Positions 38,987 to 47,781 of a stretch of DNA of 64,000 bases are shown one piece after another. Origin of the DNA: Seongchinamella sediminis (GTDB taxonomy: Bacteria > Pseudomonadota > Gammaproteobacteria > Pseudomonadales > Halieaceae); contig NZ_QRAN01000017.1 in assembly GCF_003457605.1 (NCBI RefSeq), forward strand, positions 35,386 to 99,385. The letters are read 5' to 3'. The notes beneath the pieces were generated by a model. The model was not told where the DNA came from and did no database searches. It saw nothing but the letters and a program-made list of their open reading frames with translations. Each line of letters begins with the position of its first letter. Positions within the stretch are counted from its first letter, which is position 1. A program made the position numbers and the translations under genes.

Positions 38987-40102
38987 CTATTCAGCGTCCG
39001 TGAGGATGCGGGTGCTGACCGGCATGCCGGGCCTCACCTGCTGCAACCCGCGGGTTATCACCATGTCGCCCGCGCTGACGCCATCCAGCACCAGCACCTT
39101 GTCGTCGAAGCGCTCGCCGAGGCTGACGTTGCGGCGCACCACGGTGGAGCCGGCATCCACCACCAGGACAAAGCTGCCCTGCTGGTCTGCCTGCACCGCC
39201 GCCTGGGGCAGGAACAGCCCCTCCAGCAGGTTGGTGTCATGCAGCAGCACGCGCACGTACTGCCCTGGCACCAGCAGGGAATGGGGGTTGGGTATGGAAG
39301 CCCTGGCTTCCAGGGTGCCGGTGGTCTGGTCCACCCGGTTGGAAAAATAGTCGATGCGCCCCACTTCCGGGTAAATTGCGCCGTTGGTCAGCTCGAGGGT
39401 GACTTCCAGCGAGCGCAGGTCGCTCACGTCCAGGCGGTCGGTCATGCGGGTTTTGATGGCCGCCACGTAGGTCGCCTCACTGACCGAGAACAGGGCCTCG
39501 ATGGGGTCGATGGACACCAGGGTGGTGAGATTGCCGGTGTTGGGCCCCACCAGGTCGCCGACGCTGGCCAGGCTGCGGCCAATGCGCCCTGAAATCGGCG
39601 CGGTAATGGTGGTGAAGCTCAGGTTGACCTGGGCGCTGGTCACCTGGGCCTGGGCGGACTCCAGCCGGGCGTTGGCCTCCAGGGTCTTGGCGGTCAGTGA
39701 GTCCATTTCCGACTGGGAAATGGCCCCCTTTGGCAGCAGCTCCAGGCCCCGTTTGTAGTTGCGCTCGGCGTTCACCTGGGTGGCCACGGCCGAGGCCAGG
39801 TCCGCCTCGGCCCGGGCCAGCGCGGCCTGGAACTCGGAGGCATCCAGGGTGTAGAGAATATCTCCGGCCTCGACCCGGTCGCCCTCGCGGAAATCCCGGG
39901 TCAGCAGGTAACCGGTTACCTTGGCCTGGATGGCCACATCGTCCCGGGCCTCCAGGCGGCCGACATATTCCCGCTCGGGCTGGTAGGGCTCGAGCGCCAC
40001 GGGCTCGATAACCACTTCCACCAACGGTCGCTCGGGGGCTTCCTCGACACAGGCGACAACCAGGGTAACAACGAGCACAGTGGCCAGAACAATGCGCATC
40101 AT
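38987..40102 (-). CDS. RND efflux periplasmic adaptor lipoprotein
   Basis: Membrane-fusion subunit, 371 residues. The signal peptide ends in a lipobox-like VTLVVAC (Cys18), so it is probably a lipoprotein anchored in the inner membrane, as AcrA/MexA are. Lipoyl halves (AIQAKVTGYLLTRDFREGDRV, in part, and ITAPISGRIGRSLASVGDLV) flank a coiled-coil hairpin with the motif KGAISQSEMDSLTAKTLEANA; beta-barrel and membrane-proximal domains follow. First gene of a two-gene operon with the permease. Confidence 0.94.
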   Translation of the reverse strand: MMRIVLATVLVVTLVVACVEEAPERPLVEVVIEPVALEPYQPEREYVGRLEARDDVAIQAKVTGYLLTRDFREGDRVEAGDILYTLDASEFQAALARAEADLASAVATQVNAERNYKRGLELLPKGAISQSEMDSLTAKTLEANARLESAQAQVTSAQVNLSFTTITAPISGRIGRSLASVGDLVGPNTGNLTTLVSIDPIEALFSVSEATYVAAIKTRMTDRLDVSDLRSLEVTLELTNGAIYPEVGRIDYFSNRVDQTTGTLEARASIPNPHSLLVPGQYVRVLLHDTNLLEGLFLPQAAVQADQQGSFVLVVDAGSTVVRRNVSLGERFDDKVLVLDGVSAGDMVITRGLQQVRPGMPVSTRILTDAE

Positions 40103-40170
40103 GGGGCATACTCCGAAAGCGATAGAATCACTCTAGCAAGTTTCTTTGACGGCCAGTGATCGGGCCGGGC

Positions 40171-40206
40171 AAAAAAAGGCCGCGCCATAACCATGGCGCG
40201 GCCTTT
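40171..40206 (-). terminator. Rho-independent terminator after the cytochrome gene
   Basis: Stem AAAGGCCGCGCCAT (40175-40188), loop AACC, complementary stem 40193-40206. On the minus strand it ends in seven T (A-run 40171-40177). It lies just past the cytochrome stop and separates it from the RND operon. Confidence 0.88.
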
Positions 40207-40222
40207 GAAGGATGCGCGGCGC

Positions 40223-40648
40223 TTACTGGCTGCCGGCGACAATATAGTCCACGGCGGCATGGATTTCCTCGTCGGAACAGCTCATGCAGCCGCCCTTGGC
40301 AATCATGCCGGTACCGGGTACGCCGTTAACGCCACTGGCGTACAGGGCCTCGGTGCCCTTGGCGATGCGGTCCGCCCAGGCAGCGGCGTCACCGTAAATG
40401 GGCGCGCCGCCGGCACCGGTGGTGTGGCAGGCCATGCAGGCGCTGTTGTAAACATCCTCGCCGGAACGGGGGCCGGCGCTGGCGGTGGCAGCCGCGCCAC
40501 CGCAGCTGCTGTCGCCCTGCAGGCAGACTTCACCCACCGGCTTCAGGCGCTCTTCAATTTCGGCCCGCTGGGCATCGCTGAGGTTGTCGGCGATGGCACC
40601 AAAGGCCAGGATCACGGCCGCAAGGCCGAGGGCATATCGAATAATCAC
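40223..40648 (-). CDS. Cytochrome c5-family protein
   Basis: Small periplasmic c-type cytochrome, 141 residues from the GTG at 40648 (MIIRYALGLAAVILAFGA) with AGAGG eight bases upstream; the ATG-initiated longer frame adds an unlikely leader. After an N-terminal signal/anchor segment and a charged linker with CLQGDSSC comes a single haem motif, CMACH, in NSACMACHTTGAGGAP. The Cys pair in GGCMSCSDEEIHAAVDYI is typical of cytochrome c5, as is the late Met. Probably a soluble or membrane-tethered electron carrier. Single-gene unit with its own terminator. Confidence 0.9.
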   Translation of the reverse strand: MIIRYALGLAAVILAFGAIADNLSDAQRAEIEERLKPVGEVCLQGDSSCGGAAATASAGPRSGEDVYNSACMACHTTGAGGAPIYGDAAAWADRIAKGTEALYASGVNGVPGTGMIAKGGCMSCSDEEIHAAVDYIVAGSQ

Positions 40649-40804
40649 ATTGGGATCCTCTGTCAGTCCGGCGCGCATTATAGCCACTTATCGGGTGGGG
40701 GAAAACTCATGGCGGGCGGGAAATCGGGACCCAAACCTGGCAGCGACAGCTCGCTCCACCTAGTATTGTCACCTGAACCCGCAATTATCGAGGACCCGCC
40801 CACC

Positions 40805-41425
40805 ATGAAACTGTACACCTACGACCCCGCTCCCAGCCCCCAGCGCCTGGCCCTGTACATGCGCTGCAAGGGCATTGAAATCGACACCGAGCAGGTGGAC
40901 ATGGCGGCGGGGGAGCACCTGGGCGAGGCCTACCGGGCAATGGTTCCCGACCAGACAGTACCGGCCCTGATCCTGGATGATGGCACCGTTTTGACCGAAG
41001 TTATCGGCATTGTGCACTACCTGGAGGCCCTCTACCCGGACCGGCCACTGCTCGGCAGCAGCCCGCTGGAAAAGGGGCTGGTCACCAGCTGGGACTCGAA
41101 AATCTACAGCATGATCTTCATGTCCATCGCCGAGGCCCTGCGCAACAGCAGCCCCGGCTTCAAGGGTCGCGCCCTGCCCGGCCCCCTGGACCTGGAGCAA
41201 ATCCCGGCACTGGCGGAGCGCGGCAAAAAGCGCCTGGCCTGGGCCTGGGAGCAACTCGACCAGCGGCTGGCCGACAGCCCCTGGATTGCCGGCGACAGCT
41301 TCTCTTTTGCCGACATCGACCTGGTGGTCAGCGCCGGCTTCTCCGGCTGGGTCAAGTGCACCCCCCCGGAAAACCTGGCCAACCTACACGCCTACCTGGC
41401 CCGGGCCCGGGGAGAAATCGGCTGA
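40805..41425 (+). CDS. Glutathione S-transferase family protein
   Basis: 206 residues, cytosolic. N-terminal thioredoxin-like domain MKLYTYDPAPSPQRLALYMRCKG with the cis-Pro loop TVPALILDDGTVLTEVIGI (the Glu binds the gamma-glutamyl group), and a C-terminal helical domain with the conserved N-cap segment GDSFSFADIDLVV. The ATG at 40805 is preceded by a weak ribosome site; the same frame is open far upstream but antisense to the cytochrome gene. The next gene starts 4 bases after the stop, so this GST is probably first in the eight-gene trafficking cluster. Confidence 0.92.
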   Translation: MKLYTYDPAPSPQRLALYMRCKGIEIDTEQVDMAAGEHLGEAYRAMVPDQTVPALILDDGTVLTEVIGIVHYLEALYPDRPLLGSSPLEKGLVTSWDSKIYSMIFMSIAEALRNSSPGFKGRALPGPLDLEQIPALAERGKKRLAWAWEQLDQRLADSPWIAGDSFSFADIDLVVSAGFSGWVKCTPPENLANLHAYLARARGEIG

Positions 41426-41429
41426 TGCC

Positions 41430-42185
41430 ATGCGGCTGCTGAGCACGATCACGGCCATGCTGGCGCTGGCCCTGTCCGCGGCGGCGCCGGCGGCAGAGAT
41501 CACCCCGGAGGACATCATCCGCCAGGCCATGGATCACTGGCGCGGCCTTACCTCCCACGGCCAGATGACCATGGTCATCCACCGCCCGGACTGGGAGCGC
41601 TCCATGTCCATGGAGGCCTGGACCGAGGGCGACAAGCGCTCCCTGGTGCGGGTCACCGCACCGGTCCGTGACGCCGGCAACGGCACCCTGGTGCTGGACA
41701 ACGACATGTGGACCTACTCGCCGAAGATCAACCGGGTGATCAAGGTGCCCTCGTCGATGATGAACCAGAGCTGGATGGGCTCCGACCTGTCCAACAAGGA
41801 CATCAGCAAATCCACCGACATCATCGACCAGTACGACCATACCCTGCTCGACAGCCGCAAGGTGGACGGCCACCAGGCCTGGGTGATCCAGTCCATTCCC
41901 CACGAGGAGGCCGCGGTGGTCTGGGGCCGGGAAGTCTGGACCATTCGCGATGACTTCGTGCTGCTGGAGCAACAGTTCTGGGACCAGGACGGGGTACTGG
42001 TGAAAACCTTCACCACCCTGGAGATCGCGGTCATGGGCGGGCGCACGGTGGCGACGAAAATGCGCATGCAGGAAGTGGACAAGCCGGATGAATGGACCGA
42101 GCTGCGCGTCGACAGCACCCGCTTCAACGTCGACCTGCCCGCCAACCTGTTCACCCTGTCCAACCTGAGAAACCCCCGCCAGTGA
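41430..42185 (+). CDS. LolA-like outer-membrane lipoprotein-sorting protein
   Basis: Periplasmic protein of 251 residues with a signal peptide (MRLLSTITAMLALALSAAAPAA). The mature chain resembles the LolA-like 'outer membrane lipoprotein-sorting protein' family (PF17131 style): MTMVIHRPDWERSMSMEAW, DKRSLVRVTAPVRDAGNGTLVLD and DNDMWTYSPKINRVIKVP, followed by MMNQSWMGSDLSNKDIS. Family members have a half-barrel hydrophobic cavity for acyl chains. Start at 41430 lies 4 bases after the GST stop; the stop overlaps the permease start (GTGA). Likely a shuttle between the ABC transporter and an outer-membrane acceptor. Confidence 0.9.
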   Translation: MRLLSTITAMLALALSAAAPAAEITPEDIIRQAMDHWRGLTSHGQMTMVIHRPDWERSMSMEAWTEGDKRSLVRVTAPVRDAGNGTLVLDNDMWTYSPKINRVIKVPSSMMNQSWMGSDLSNKDISKSTDIIDQYDHTLLDSRKVDGHQAWVIQSIPHEEAAVVWGREVWTIRDDFVLLEQQFWDQDGVLVKTFTTLEIAVMGGRTVATKMRMQEVDKPDEWTELRVDSTRFNVDLPANLFTLSNLRNPRQ

Positions 42186-43408
42186 GCGTGACCCAGCGCC
42201 TGGCCTGGCGCAATTTGTGGCGCCACGGCCGGCGCACCTGGCTGACCGTGGCGGGCATGGTGTTCTGCAACGCCCTGCTGGTGTTCATGATTTCCATGCA
42301 GCTGGGCAGCTATGCGCTGATGATTGACGGCACCCTGAGCGTACTCACCGGCCACCTGCAGGTGCAGGACCAGCGCTTTCTGGACGAGCCGCGTATGCGC
42401 TACACCGTGCCCGATGGCGAGGCCCTGGCCCGGCAACTGCGGCACGCCACCGGGGTGTCAGCCATCGCCGCCCGGGGCAGCGCCTTCGCCCTGGCCTCCA
42501 GCGAGGAGCGTTCCTTCGGCATCCAGGTGCTCGGGGTGCAACCCGCTTACGAGCACCGGGTGTCCACCCTGCCGGGGCTGCTCAGCCGGGGCCGTTACCT
42601 CGATGACAGCGATGCCGCCGAGATCGTGGTGGGCGCGGTGCTGGCGCGCAACCTGAAAATTGATGTCGGCGATGAAATCACCCTGCTCGGCTCCGGCCGG
42701 GACGATTCCTTCGCCGCCGGCATTGCCACCGTGGTCGGCATTATCGATTCCGGCATGACCGAACTGGATCGCTCGGTGGCGGAAATCCCGCTGGGCTATT
42801 TCCAGGCCACCTTCGCCATGGACACGGATGTCCATGCGCTCGTGATCAAGGTCAATGACCTCGACCACGTGGCGCCACTGAAAACCGCCATCGCCGGACT
42901 GCTGCCGGCGGCCAGCACCACCGTGCGGGACTGGGACCAGCTGCAACCCGGCCTGCGCCAGGCCATACAGGCGGACCTGTTCAGCGCCTTCGTGATGTAC
43001 GCGGTACTGATCGTGCTGGTGGCCTTCAGCGTGCTCAACACCCAGCTTATGTCGGTGCTGGAGCGGACCCGGGAATTCGGGGTGATGACCGCCCTGGGCG
43101 TGCGCCCCGGCCAGCTCGCCCGGCTGGTACTGCTGGAAACCGCCATCATGTCGCTGCTGGGCCTGCTGCTGGGCTGCCTGGCGGGGGGCCTCCTGGTGGC
43201 CTGGCTGGGCCAGGTGGGCTTTACCCTGGAGGGCATGGAGGAAGCGATGGAGCGCTACAACCTGGAGGGGCGCATTTATCCCCAGCTGTCACTGGCCAGC
43301 CTGTTCGGCGGGCCGCTAGTGGTTTTTCTCGGCGGCATGCTGGCCGCCATTTACCCGGCCCTGCGCCTGCACACCCTGCAGCCGGTGGACGCCATGAGGG
43401 CAGTGTAA
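42182..43408 (+). CDS. FtsX-type ABC permease 1 (LolC/E-like)
   Basis: Inner-membrane mechanotransmission-type permease, 408 residues from the GTG at 42182 that overlaps the preceding stop. One N-terminal membrane segment (WLTVAGMVFCNALLVFMISM), a MacB-like periplasmic domain (about 50-270) and three C-terminal segments around VLIVLVAFSVLN, LLGLLLGCLAGGLLVAWLG and LVVFLGGMLAAI. The coupling region SVLERTREFGVMTALGVRPGQLA is typical. The next permease begins directly after the stop. Confidence 0.92.
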   Translation: MSVTQRLAWRNLWRHGRRTWLTVAGMVFCNALLVFMISMQLGSYALMIDGTLSVLTGHLQVQDQRFLDEPRMRYTVPDGEALARQLRHATGVSAIAARGSAFALASSEERSFGIQVLGVQPAYEHRVSTLPGLLSRGRYLDDSDAAEIVVGAVLARNLKIDVGDEITLLGSGRDDSFAAGIATVVGIIDSGMTELDRSVAEIPLGYFQATFAMDTDVHALVIKVNDLDHVAPLKTAIAGLLPAASTTVRDWDQLQPGLRQAIQADLFSAFVMYAVLIVLVAFSVLNTQLMSVLERTREFGVMTALGVRPGQLARLVLLETAIMSLLGLLLGCLAGGLLVAWLGQVGFTLEGMEEAMERYNLEGRIYPQLSLASLFGGPLVVFLGGMLAAIYPALRLHTLQPVDAMRAV

Positions 43409-44650
43409 ATGGCCGCCTCCCGGCGCGCTGTGGGCGTCCTGTTCACCCTCGCCTGGCGCAACCTGTGGCGCAACTACCGCCGCACCACCATCATGCTGGT
43501 CGCCATCGTGGTCGGGGTGTGGGCGATGATCCTGTTCAGCGCGCTGATCTCCGGCATGGTCGATGAAATGGTCCGCGGCGGCCTGCGCACGCTGCCCGGG
43601 GAAGTCCAGGTGCATCACCTGAACTACCGCGACGATCCCAGCGTCAACAACAGCATCGAGGCGCCGGCGGGTGCCCTGCTGGGCCGGCTGGAGCAGCCGC
43701 CGGTGACCGGCTGGGCCTCGCGGGTCAGGGTACCGGCGATGATTTCCAGTGAACGCGACAGTCGCGCCATCCAGCTGCTGGGGGTGGACCCGGCCGCGGA
43801 AATCAGCCTCGGCTTCGACCCGGCGGACATCGTCCAGGGACGCTTCCTCCGGGGTCCCGACGACACCGGCCTGGTGATCGGCCGCAAGCTGGCGGAACAG
43901 CTGAAAACAGGGCTGGGCAAGCGGGTGGTCATCATGTCCCAGGACCCGGACAACAACGTCGCCGACCGCGGCATCCGCGTGGTGGGCATTTACCGGGCGC
44001 GGCTGCAGGCCACCGAGGAACTGAACGTCTACGTCGGCCGGGAGACGGTCCAGGCGCTGCTGCAGCTGGGCACCCGGGTCTCGGAAATCGCCATCACCGG
44101 CGACAACTTCCGCGCTGTCGACCGCTGGTGGCGCGACATCGCCGAGGCCGCCGGGCCGCAGCTGGAAACCCTGCCCTGGATGGAGCTGGACGGCTACCTG
44201 GAGTCAATGATGGACCTGCAAACCAGCTACAACCTGATCATCATGGTGGTGATCTTCCTCGCCCTGTCCTTCGGCCTGGTCAACACCCTGGTGATGGCGG
44301 TGTTCGAGCGGGTGCGGGAAATCGGCCTGATGATGGCCCTGGGCATGCGCCCCGCCTGGATCATGTACCAGGTGCTGCTGGAGAGCCTGATACTGCTGGC
44401 CCTGGGGCTGGTGCTGGGCAACCTGCTGGCGCTGGCGACCATATTACCGCTGGAAGAGGGCATCGATATCTCCGGCGTTGCCGCCGGGCTGGAGATGGCG
44501 GGCATGGGGACGACCCTGTATCCGGTGCTGGAACTGGAGCATATGCTGATGTCGACCGCCGTGGTCATGGTGCTGGGCCTGCTGGCAAGCCTGATACCCG
44601 CCTGGCGCGCCTCCCGTTACAATCCCATCCAGGCGCTGGCCAGGAACTGA
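43409..44650 (+). CDS. FtsX-type ABC permease 2 (LolC/E-like)
   Basis: 413 residues with the same four-helix plan: an N-terminal segment (TIMLVAIVVGVWAMILFSALISG, in part), a large periplasmic domain, and three C-terminal segments after VFERVREIGLMMALGMRPAWI. It differs clearly from permease 1, so the transporter is a heterodimer like LolC/LolE rather than a MacB homodimer. The ATG follows the stop of permease 1 without any gap. The shared beginning LAWRNLWR in both suggests old duplication. Confidence 0.92.
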   Translation: MAASRRAVGVLFTLAWRNLWRNYRRTTIMLVAIVVGVWAMILFSALISGMVDEMVRGGLRTLPGEVQVHHLNYRDDPSVNNSIEAPAGALLGRLEQPPVTGWASRVRVPAMISSERDSRAIQLLGVDPAAEISLGFDPADIVQGRFLRGPDDTGLVIGRKLAEQLKTGLGKRVVIMSQDPDNNVADRGIRVVGIYRARLQATEELNVYVGRETVQALLQLGTRVSEIAITGDNFRAVDRWWRDIAEAAGPQLETLPWMELDGYLESMMDLQTSYNLIIMVVIFLALSFGLVNTLVMAVFERVREIGLMMALGMRPAWIMYQVLLESLILLALGLVLGNLLALATILPLEEGIDISGVAAGLEMAGMGTTLYPVLELEHMLMSTAVVMVLGLLASLIPAWRASRYNPIQALARN

Positions 44651-44664
44651 CACGGAGCCGGTTT

Positions 44665-45384
44665 ATGACTGCCATACGCTGCACCCATCTCAACAAGACC
44701 TTCACCCAGGGCGACCAGGTGATTCGCGGCCTGGACGATGTCTGTATCGAAATCCCGGAAGGTTCCTTTGTCTGCCTCTCGGGCCCCTCCGGCTCCGGCA
44801 AGACCACCCTGCTCAACGCCATGGGCGGGCTGGACCAGCCCGACAGCGGCGAGATCCTGGTCGGCGAGCACCGGGTCGACCAGCTGGGCAAGGGCGCGCT
44901 GGCGGACATGCGCCTGCATAACATCGGCTTCGTGTTCCAGGCCTACAACCTGATCCCGGTGCTGACCGCCCGCGAGAATATCGAATTCGTGATGCAGGTC
45001 CAGGGCCTGCCCGCCGCCGAGCGCCGGGCAAGGGCCATGGCCATACTCGAGGAGGTCGGGCTGGCCGACCACCAGGACCGCCTGCCGTCCCAGCTCTCCG
45101 GGGGCCAGCAGCAGCGGGTGGCGGTGGCCCGGGCCATCGTCAGCAAGCCCACCCTGGTGCTCGCCGACGAGCCCACCGCCAACCTGGATTCCGCCAGTGC
45201 CACCCAGCTGATCGAACTGTTTCGCCGGCTCAACGCCGAGCGCGGCATCACCTTTGTTATCGCCACCCACGACACCCGGGTCATGGCCTACTGCCCGCGG
45301 CTGATTCGCATGGAGGACGGCCGGATCATCCGCGATGAACAGCAATCGGGCATTCCCGGGGAGCCCCTGGCGGCGACGCCATGA
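44665..45384 (+). CDS. ABC transporter ATP-binding protein (LolD/MacB-like)
   Basis: 239-residue cytosolic ATPase. Walker A GPSGSGKTTLLNAMGGLDQP, Q-loop FVFQAYNLIPVLTARENI, signature LSGGQQQRVAVARAI, Walker B LVLADEPTANLD and H-loop ATHD are intact and of the LolD/MacB branch. It follows the two permeases by 14 bases and its stop overlaps the barrel gene by ATGA. An in-frame upstream extension of the open frame is a shadow of permease 2. Confidence 0.95.
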   Translation: MTAIRCTHLNKTFTQGDQVIRGLDDVCIEIPEGSFVCLSGPSGSGKTTLLNAMGGLDQPDSGEILVGEHRVDQLGKGALADMRLHNIGFVFQAYNLIPVLTARENIEFVMQVQGLPAAERRARAMAILEEVGLADHQDRLPSQLSGGQQQRVAVARAIVSKPTLVLADEPTANLDSASATQLIELFRRLNAERGITFVIATHDTRVMAYCPRLIRMEDGRIIRDEQQSGIPGEPLAATP

Positions 45385-46637
45385 AGCGGCTGTGCGGCGC
45401 CCTGTTGCTGGCCGCCTGCAGCGCCGCCAGCGCGGAGCTGCTGCAGTTCCGCAGCGGCCACGCCAAGGCCCAGTACCAGGCAGGCAGCTACCCCGACGAC
45501 AGCCTGCTGCGCGAGCTGATCGGCACCCCCGGCCACGATGTCAACGGCGACCTGCGGCTGCTGGTCGACGGCGCCAGGGAGCGCTTCAGCTGGCAGGCGG
45601 ACTACCAGCTGATTGCCCGCAGTGGCGACAGCCTGGAACTCAACCGGGCCCTGCAGGGAACCCTGTTCGCCCCCGCCGGCGAGCTCTCTGACGACCGTCG
45701 CCTGCTGGACCTCACCGACACCATCTCTGACGGTGACGACTACAGCCTGGTGCAGCGCCTGGACCGGCTGCACGCCGGCTACACCGGCGACCAGGCGGTC
45801 CTGCGCATTGGCCGCCAGGCGATCAGCTGGGGCAACGGCCTGATGTACAATCCGGTGGACTTCTTCAACCCTTTCGACCCCGCCGCCGTCGACAAGGAAT
45901 ACAAGAGCGGCGACGACATGCTCTACGGCCAGTACCTGCAGGACAACGGCAACGATATCGAGCTGGTGGCGGTGTGGCGCCGCGATGCAGACGGCAATAC
46001 CGGCAGTGACGTCAACACCCAGACCCTCAAGTACCACGCTTTTGTCGGCGCCGGCGAACTGGACCTGGTGGCCGCCCGCCACTACCGGGACAACATCGTC
46101 AGCGTCGGCGGGCTGACCGACCTGGGCGGCGCCATCATGCGCGGCGCCATCCTCCGCGGCGATGTCCTGCTCACCGACACCGAGCTGGATACCTACGCTG
46201 CCGCAGTCATCAACCTGAGCTACTCCTGGATCGGTTTCGGCAGGAACATGAGCGGCGTGGTGGAGTACTTCTTCAACGGCATGGGCCTGCGCCAGGATGA
46301 CTACCGGCAGCTGCCGCAGCAGCAGGACCTGGTGGCGCGCCTGGCGCGGGGCGAGCTGTTCACTATCGGCCGGCACTACCTCGCCGGCGGCGTCAGCATC
46401 GAGCTCAGCCCCCTGTTCATGGCCACCCCCAACCTGTTCTACAATCTCGGCGACAGTTCCGGCCTGGTGCAGCTGGTGGCGCAATACGACCTGGCCCAGG
46501 ACTGGCAGCTGTTAGTGGCGGGCAACATCCCCTTTGGCGCCAGCGGCACCGAATTCGGCGGCCTCGACACCGGGGTGGATGACCTGCAGCTGGCCAGCGG
46601 CCCGTCGCTGTTTGCCCAGCTTGCGTTCTACTTCTGA
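45381..46637 (+). CDS. Outer-membrane beta-barrel protein of the ABC cluster
   Basis: 418 residues with signal peptide MKRLCGALLLAACSAASA. The mature chain alternates polar and aromatic residues and ends in a C-terminal aromatic strand (SLFAQLAFYF) with final Phe, the outer-membrane insertion signal. Visible motifs: LRIGRQAISWGNGLMYNPVDFFNPFDP, in part, reminiscent of DUF1302-type barrels. Translationally coupled to the ATPase. It could be the acceptor or exit channel for cargo moved by the LolA-like protein; this is inference. Confidence 0.82.
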   Translation: MKRLCGALLLAACSAASAELLQFRSGHAKAQYQAGSYPDDSLLRELIGTPGHDVNGDLRLLVDGARERFSWQADYQLIARSGDSLELNRALQGTLFAPAGELSDDRRLLDLTDTISDGDDYSLVQRLDRLHAGYTGDQAVLRIGRQAISWGNGLMYNPVDFFNPFDPAAVDKEYKSGDDMLYGQYLQDNGNDIELVAVWRRDADGNTGSDVNTQTLKYHAFVGAGELDLVAARHYRDNIVSVGGLTDLGGAIMRGAILRGDVLLTDTELDTYAAAVINLSYSWIGFGRNMSGVVEYFFNGMGLRQDDYRQLPQQQDLVARLARGELFTIGRHYLAGGVSIELSPLFMATPNLFYNLGDSSGLVQLVAQYDLAQDWQLLVAGNIPFGASGTEFGGLDTGVDDLQLASGPSLFAQLAFYF

Positions 46638-46697
46638 CCAGCAGCGCCGCAGGCAGATGATGAACCCTTTGCCCCGTGACTTGTGTATAAGCAGAGG

Positions 46698-47720
46698 ATG
46701 ACTGCGCGATTTCCCATCCTGCTGATGCTGCTGCCGCTGCTGGCCGGCTGCACCAGCGACAGCGTTGACGCCCCCTTTGAGCAGTACCTGCAGCGACTGG
46801 GCCGGACCCTGGACGTGACCACCGCCGCGCCCGCCGCCAGCCCCGCCCTGCCGCGCCTTGAGCGCCCGGGACAGCTGCGCATCGCCATTACCAGCGACAG
46901 CCTGGGCACGCTGGACTTTCTCGACCTGCGCGGCTGCGCCCTGCAGACCACCATTGGCAAGATCAACAGCAGCCTGGGCCGGCTGGCCCGGGACTCCCAG
47001 AGACTGCTGCTGGCGCTGGAGTACCTGCGCCTGGCGCCGGACTGCATCGCCATGCTGGAAGCCGGGGGCGAGCAGGCGCTGGCGGCCACCCTGGCCAGCG
47101 CGCTGGCCCTCAAGCAGCAACAGCTGCCAGCGATCGTGTTCAACGCCACCCTGGGCTCGGCGGAATACGCGACGCTGTGGCGCCCTGGCAGCCTGCAGCC
47201 GCAGTACCCGCAAAACACCTCCAGCGCGGTGATTACCGCGCTGGAAGCCATCAACGCAGCTGCCCGGCGCTGGCTGGCCGGCGACTACAGGGCCGACAAC
47301 CTGGAACTGGAATTACAGCTCAGCACCGTGGCCCGGGGCGACGGCGGCCAGCTGTGGCAGGCCCTGGCCCACCAGGGCCAGTGGCTTGCGCAGGCCGACG
47401 CCGCGGTGGCGCAGCGACTGCAGCGGGGCCCGCTGTGCCCTCCCAAGCGGCGGCCGCAGGCGGCCGACATCCTGCCCAATGTGATCAGCCGCTTTTTTAT
47501 TGACGGCATCCAGACCCGGGCCGCCGCCCTGGGCCGCCGCTATCACCAGCTGCTGCCGCCGGTGACGGACCTGGAGGCACTGCTGGGCACTACCCTGCCC
47601 CCGGCCTACCGCCAGTGGCGGCAAACCCGCGATGAGGCCATGGCAAGCCTCGCCCAGCGGCCCCGGCAGCACGTGACCGCCTTGCAGCAGTTGCTGGCCA
47701 GCTGCGAGGGGAACCCCTGA
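46698..47720 (+). CDS. DUF3080 family lipoprotein
   Basis: Lipoprotein of unknown function, 340 residues from the ATG at 46698 (an in-frame GTG at 46683 is possible). The signal peptide MTARFPILLMLLPLLAGC has the lipobox LAGC. The body is helical, with DFLDLRGCALQTTIGKINSSLGR (in part) and LRLAPDCIAML, matching DUF3080. It follows the barrel gene by 60 bases on the same strand and may be cargo or a periplasmic partner of the preceding transporter. Confidence 0.82.
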   Translation: MTARFPILLMLLPLLAGCTSDSVDAPFEQYLQRLGRTLDVTTAAPAASPALPRLERPGQLRIAITSDSLGTLDFLDLRGCALQTTIGKINSSLGRLARDSQRLLLALEYLRLAPDCIAMLEAGGEQALAATLASALALKQQQLPAIVFNATLGSAEYATLWRPGSLQPQYPQNTSSAVITALEAINAAARRWLAGDYRADNLELELQLSTVARGDGGQLWQALAHQGQWLAQADAAVAQRLQRGPLCPPKRRPQAADILPNVISRFFIDGIQTRAAALGRRYHQLLPPVTDLEALLGTTLPPAYRQWRQTRDEAMASLAQRPRQHVTALQQLLASCEGNP

Positions 47721-47781
47721 TGCTGCCGCCGGTCGAAAAACTGGCGTACACTACGCCCCTGACTCAACACTGGAGATTCCG

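Noticed and set aside
36618..39350. 910-codon open frame on the plus strand
   Set aside because: Antisense to the RND permease and adaptor; rich in His, Gln, Arg and Gly with no domain. Long antisense frames are a by-product of high GC content.
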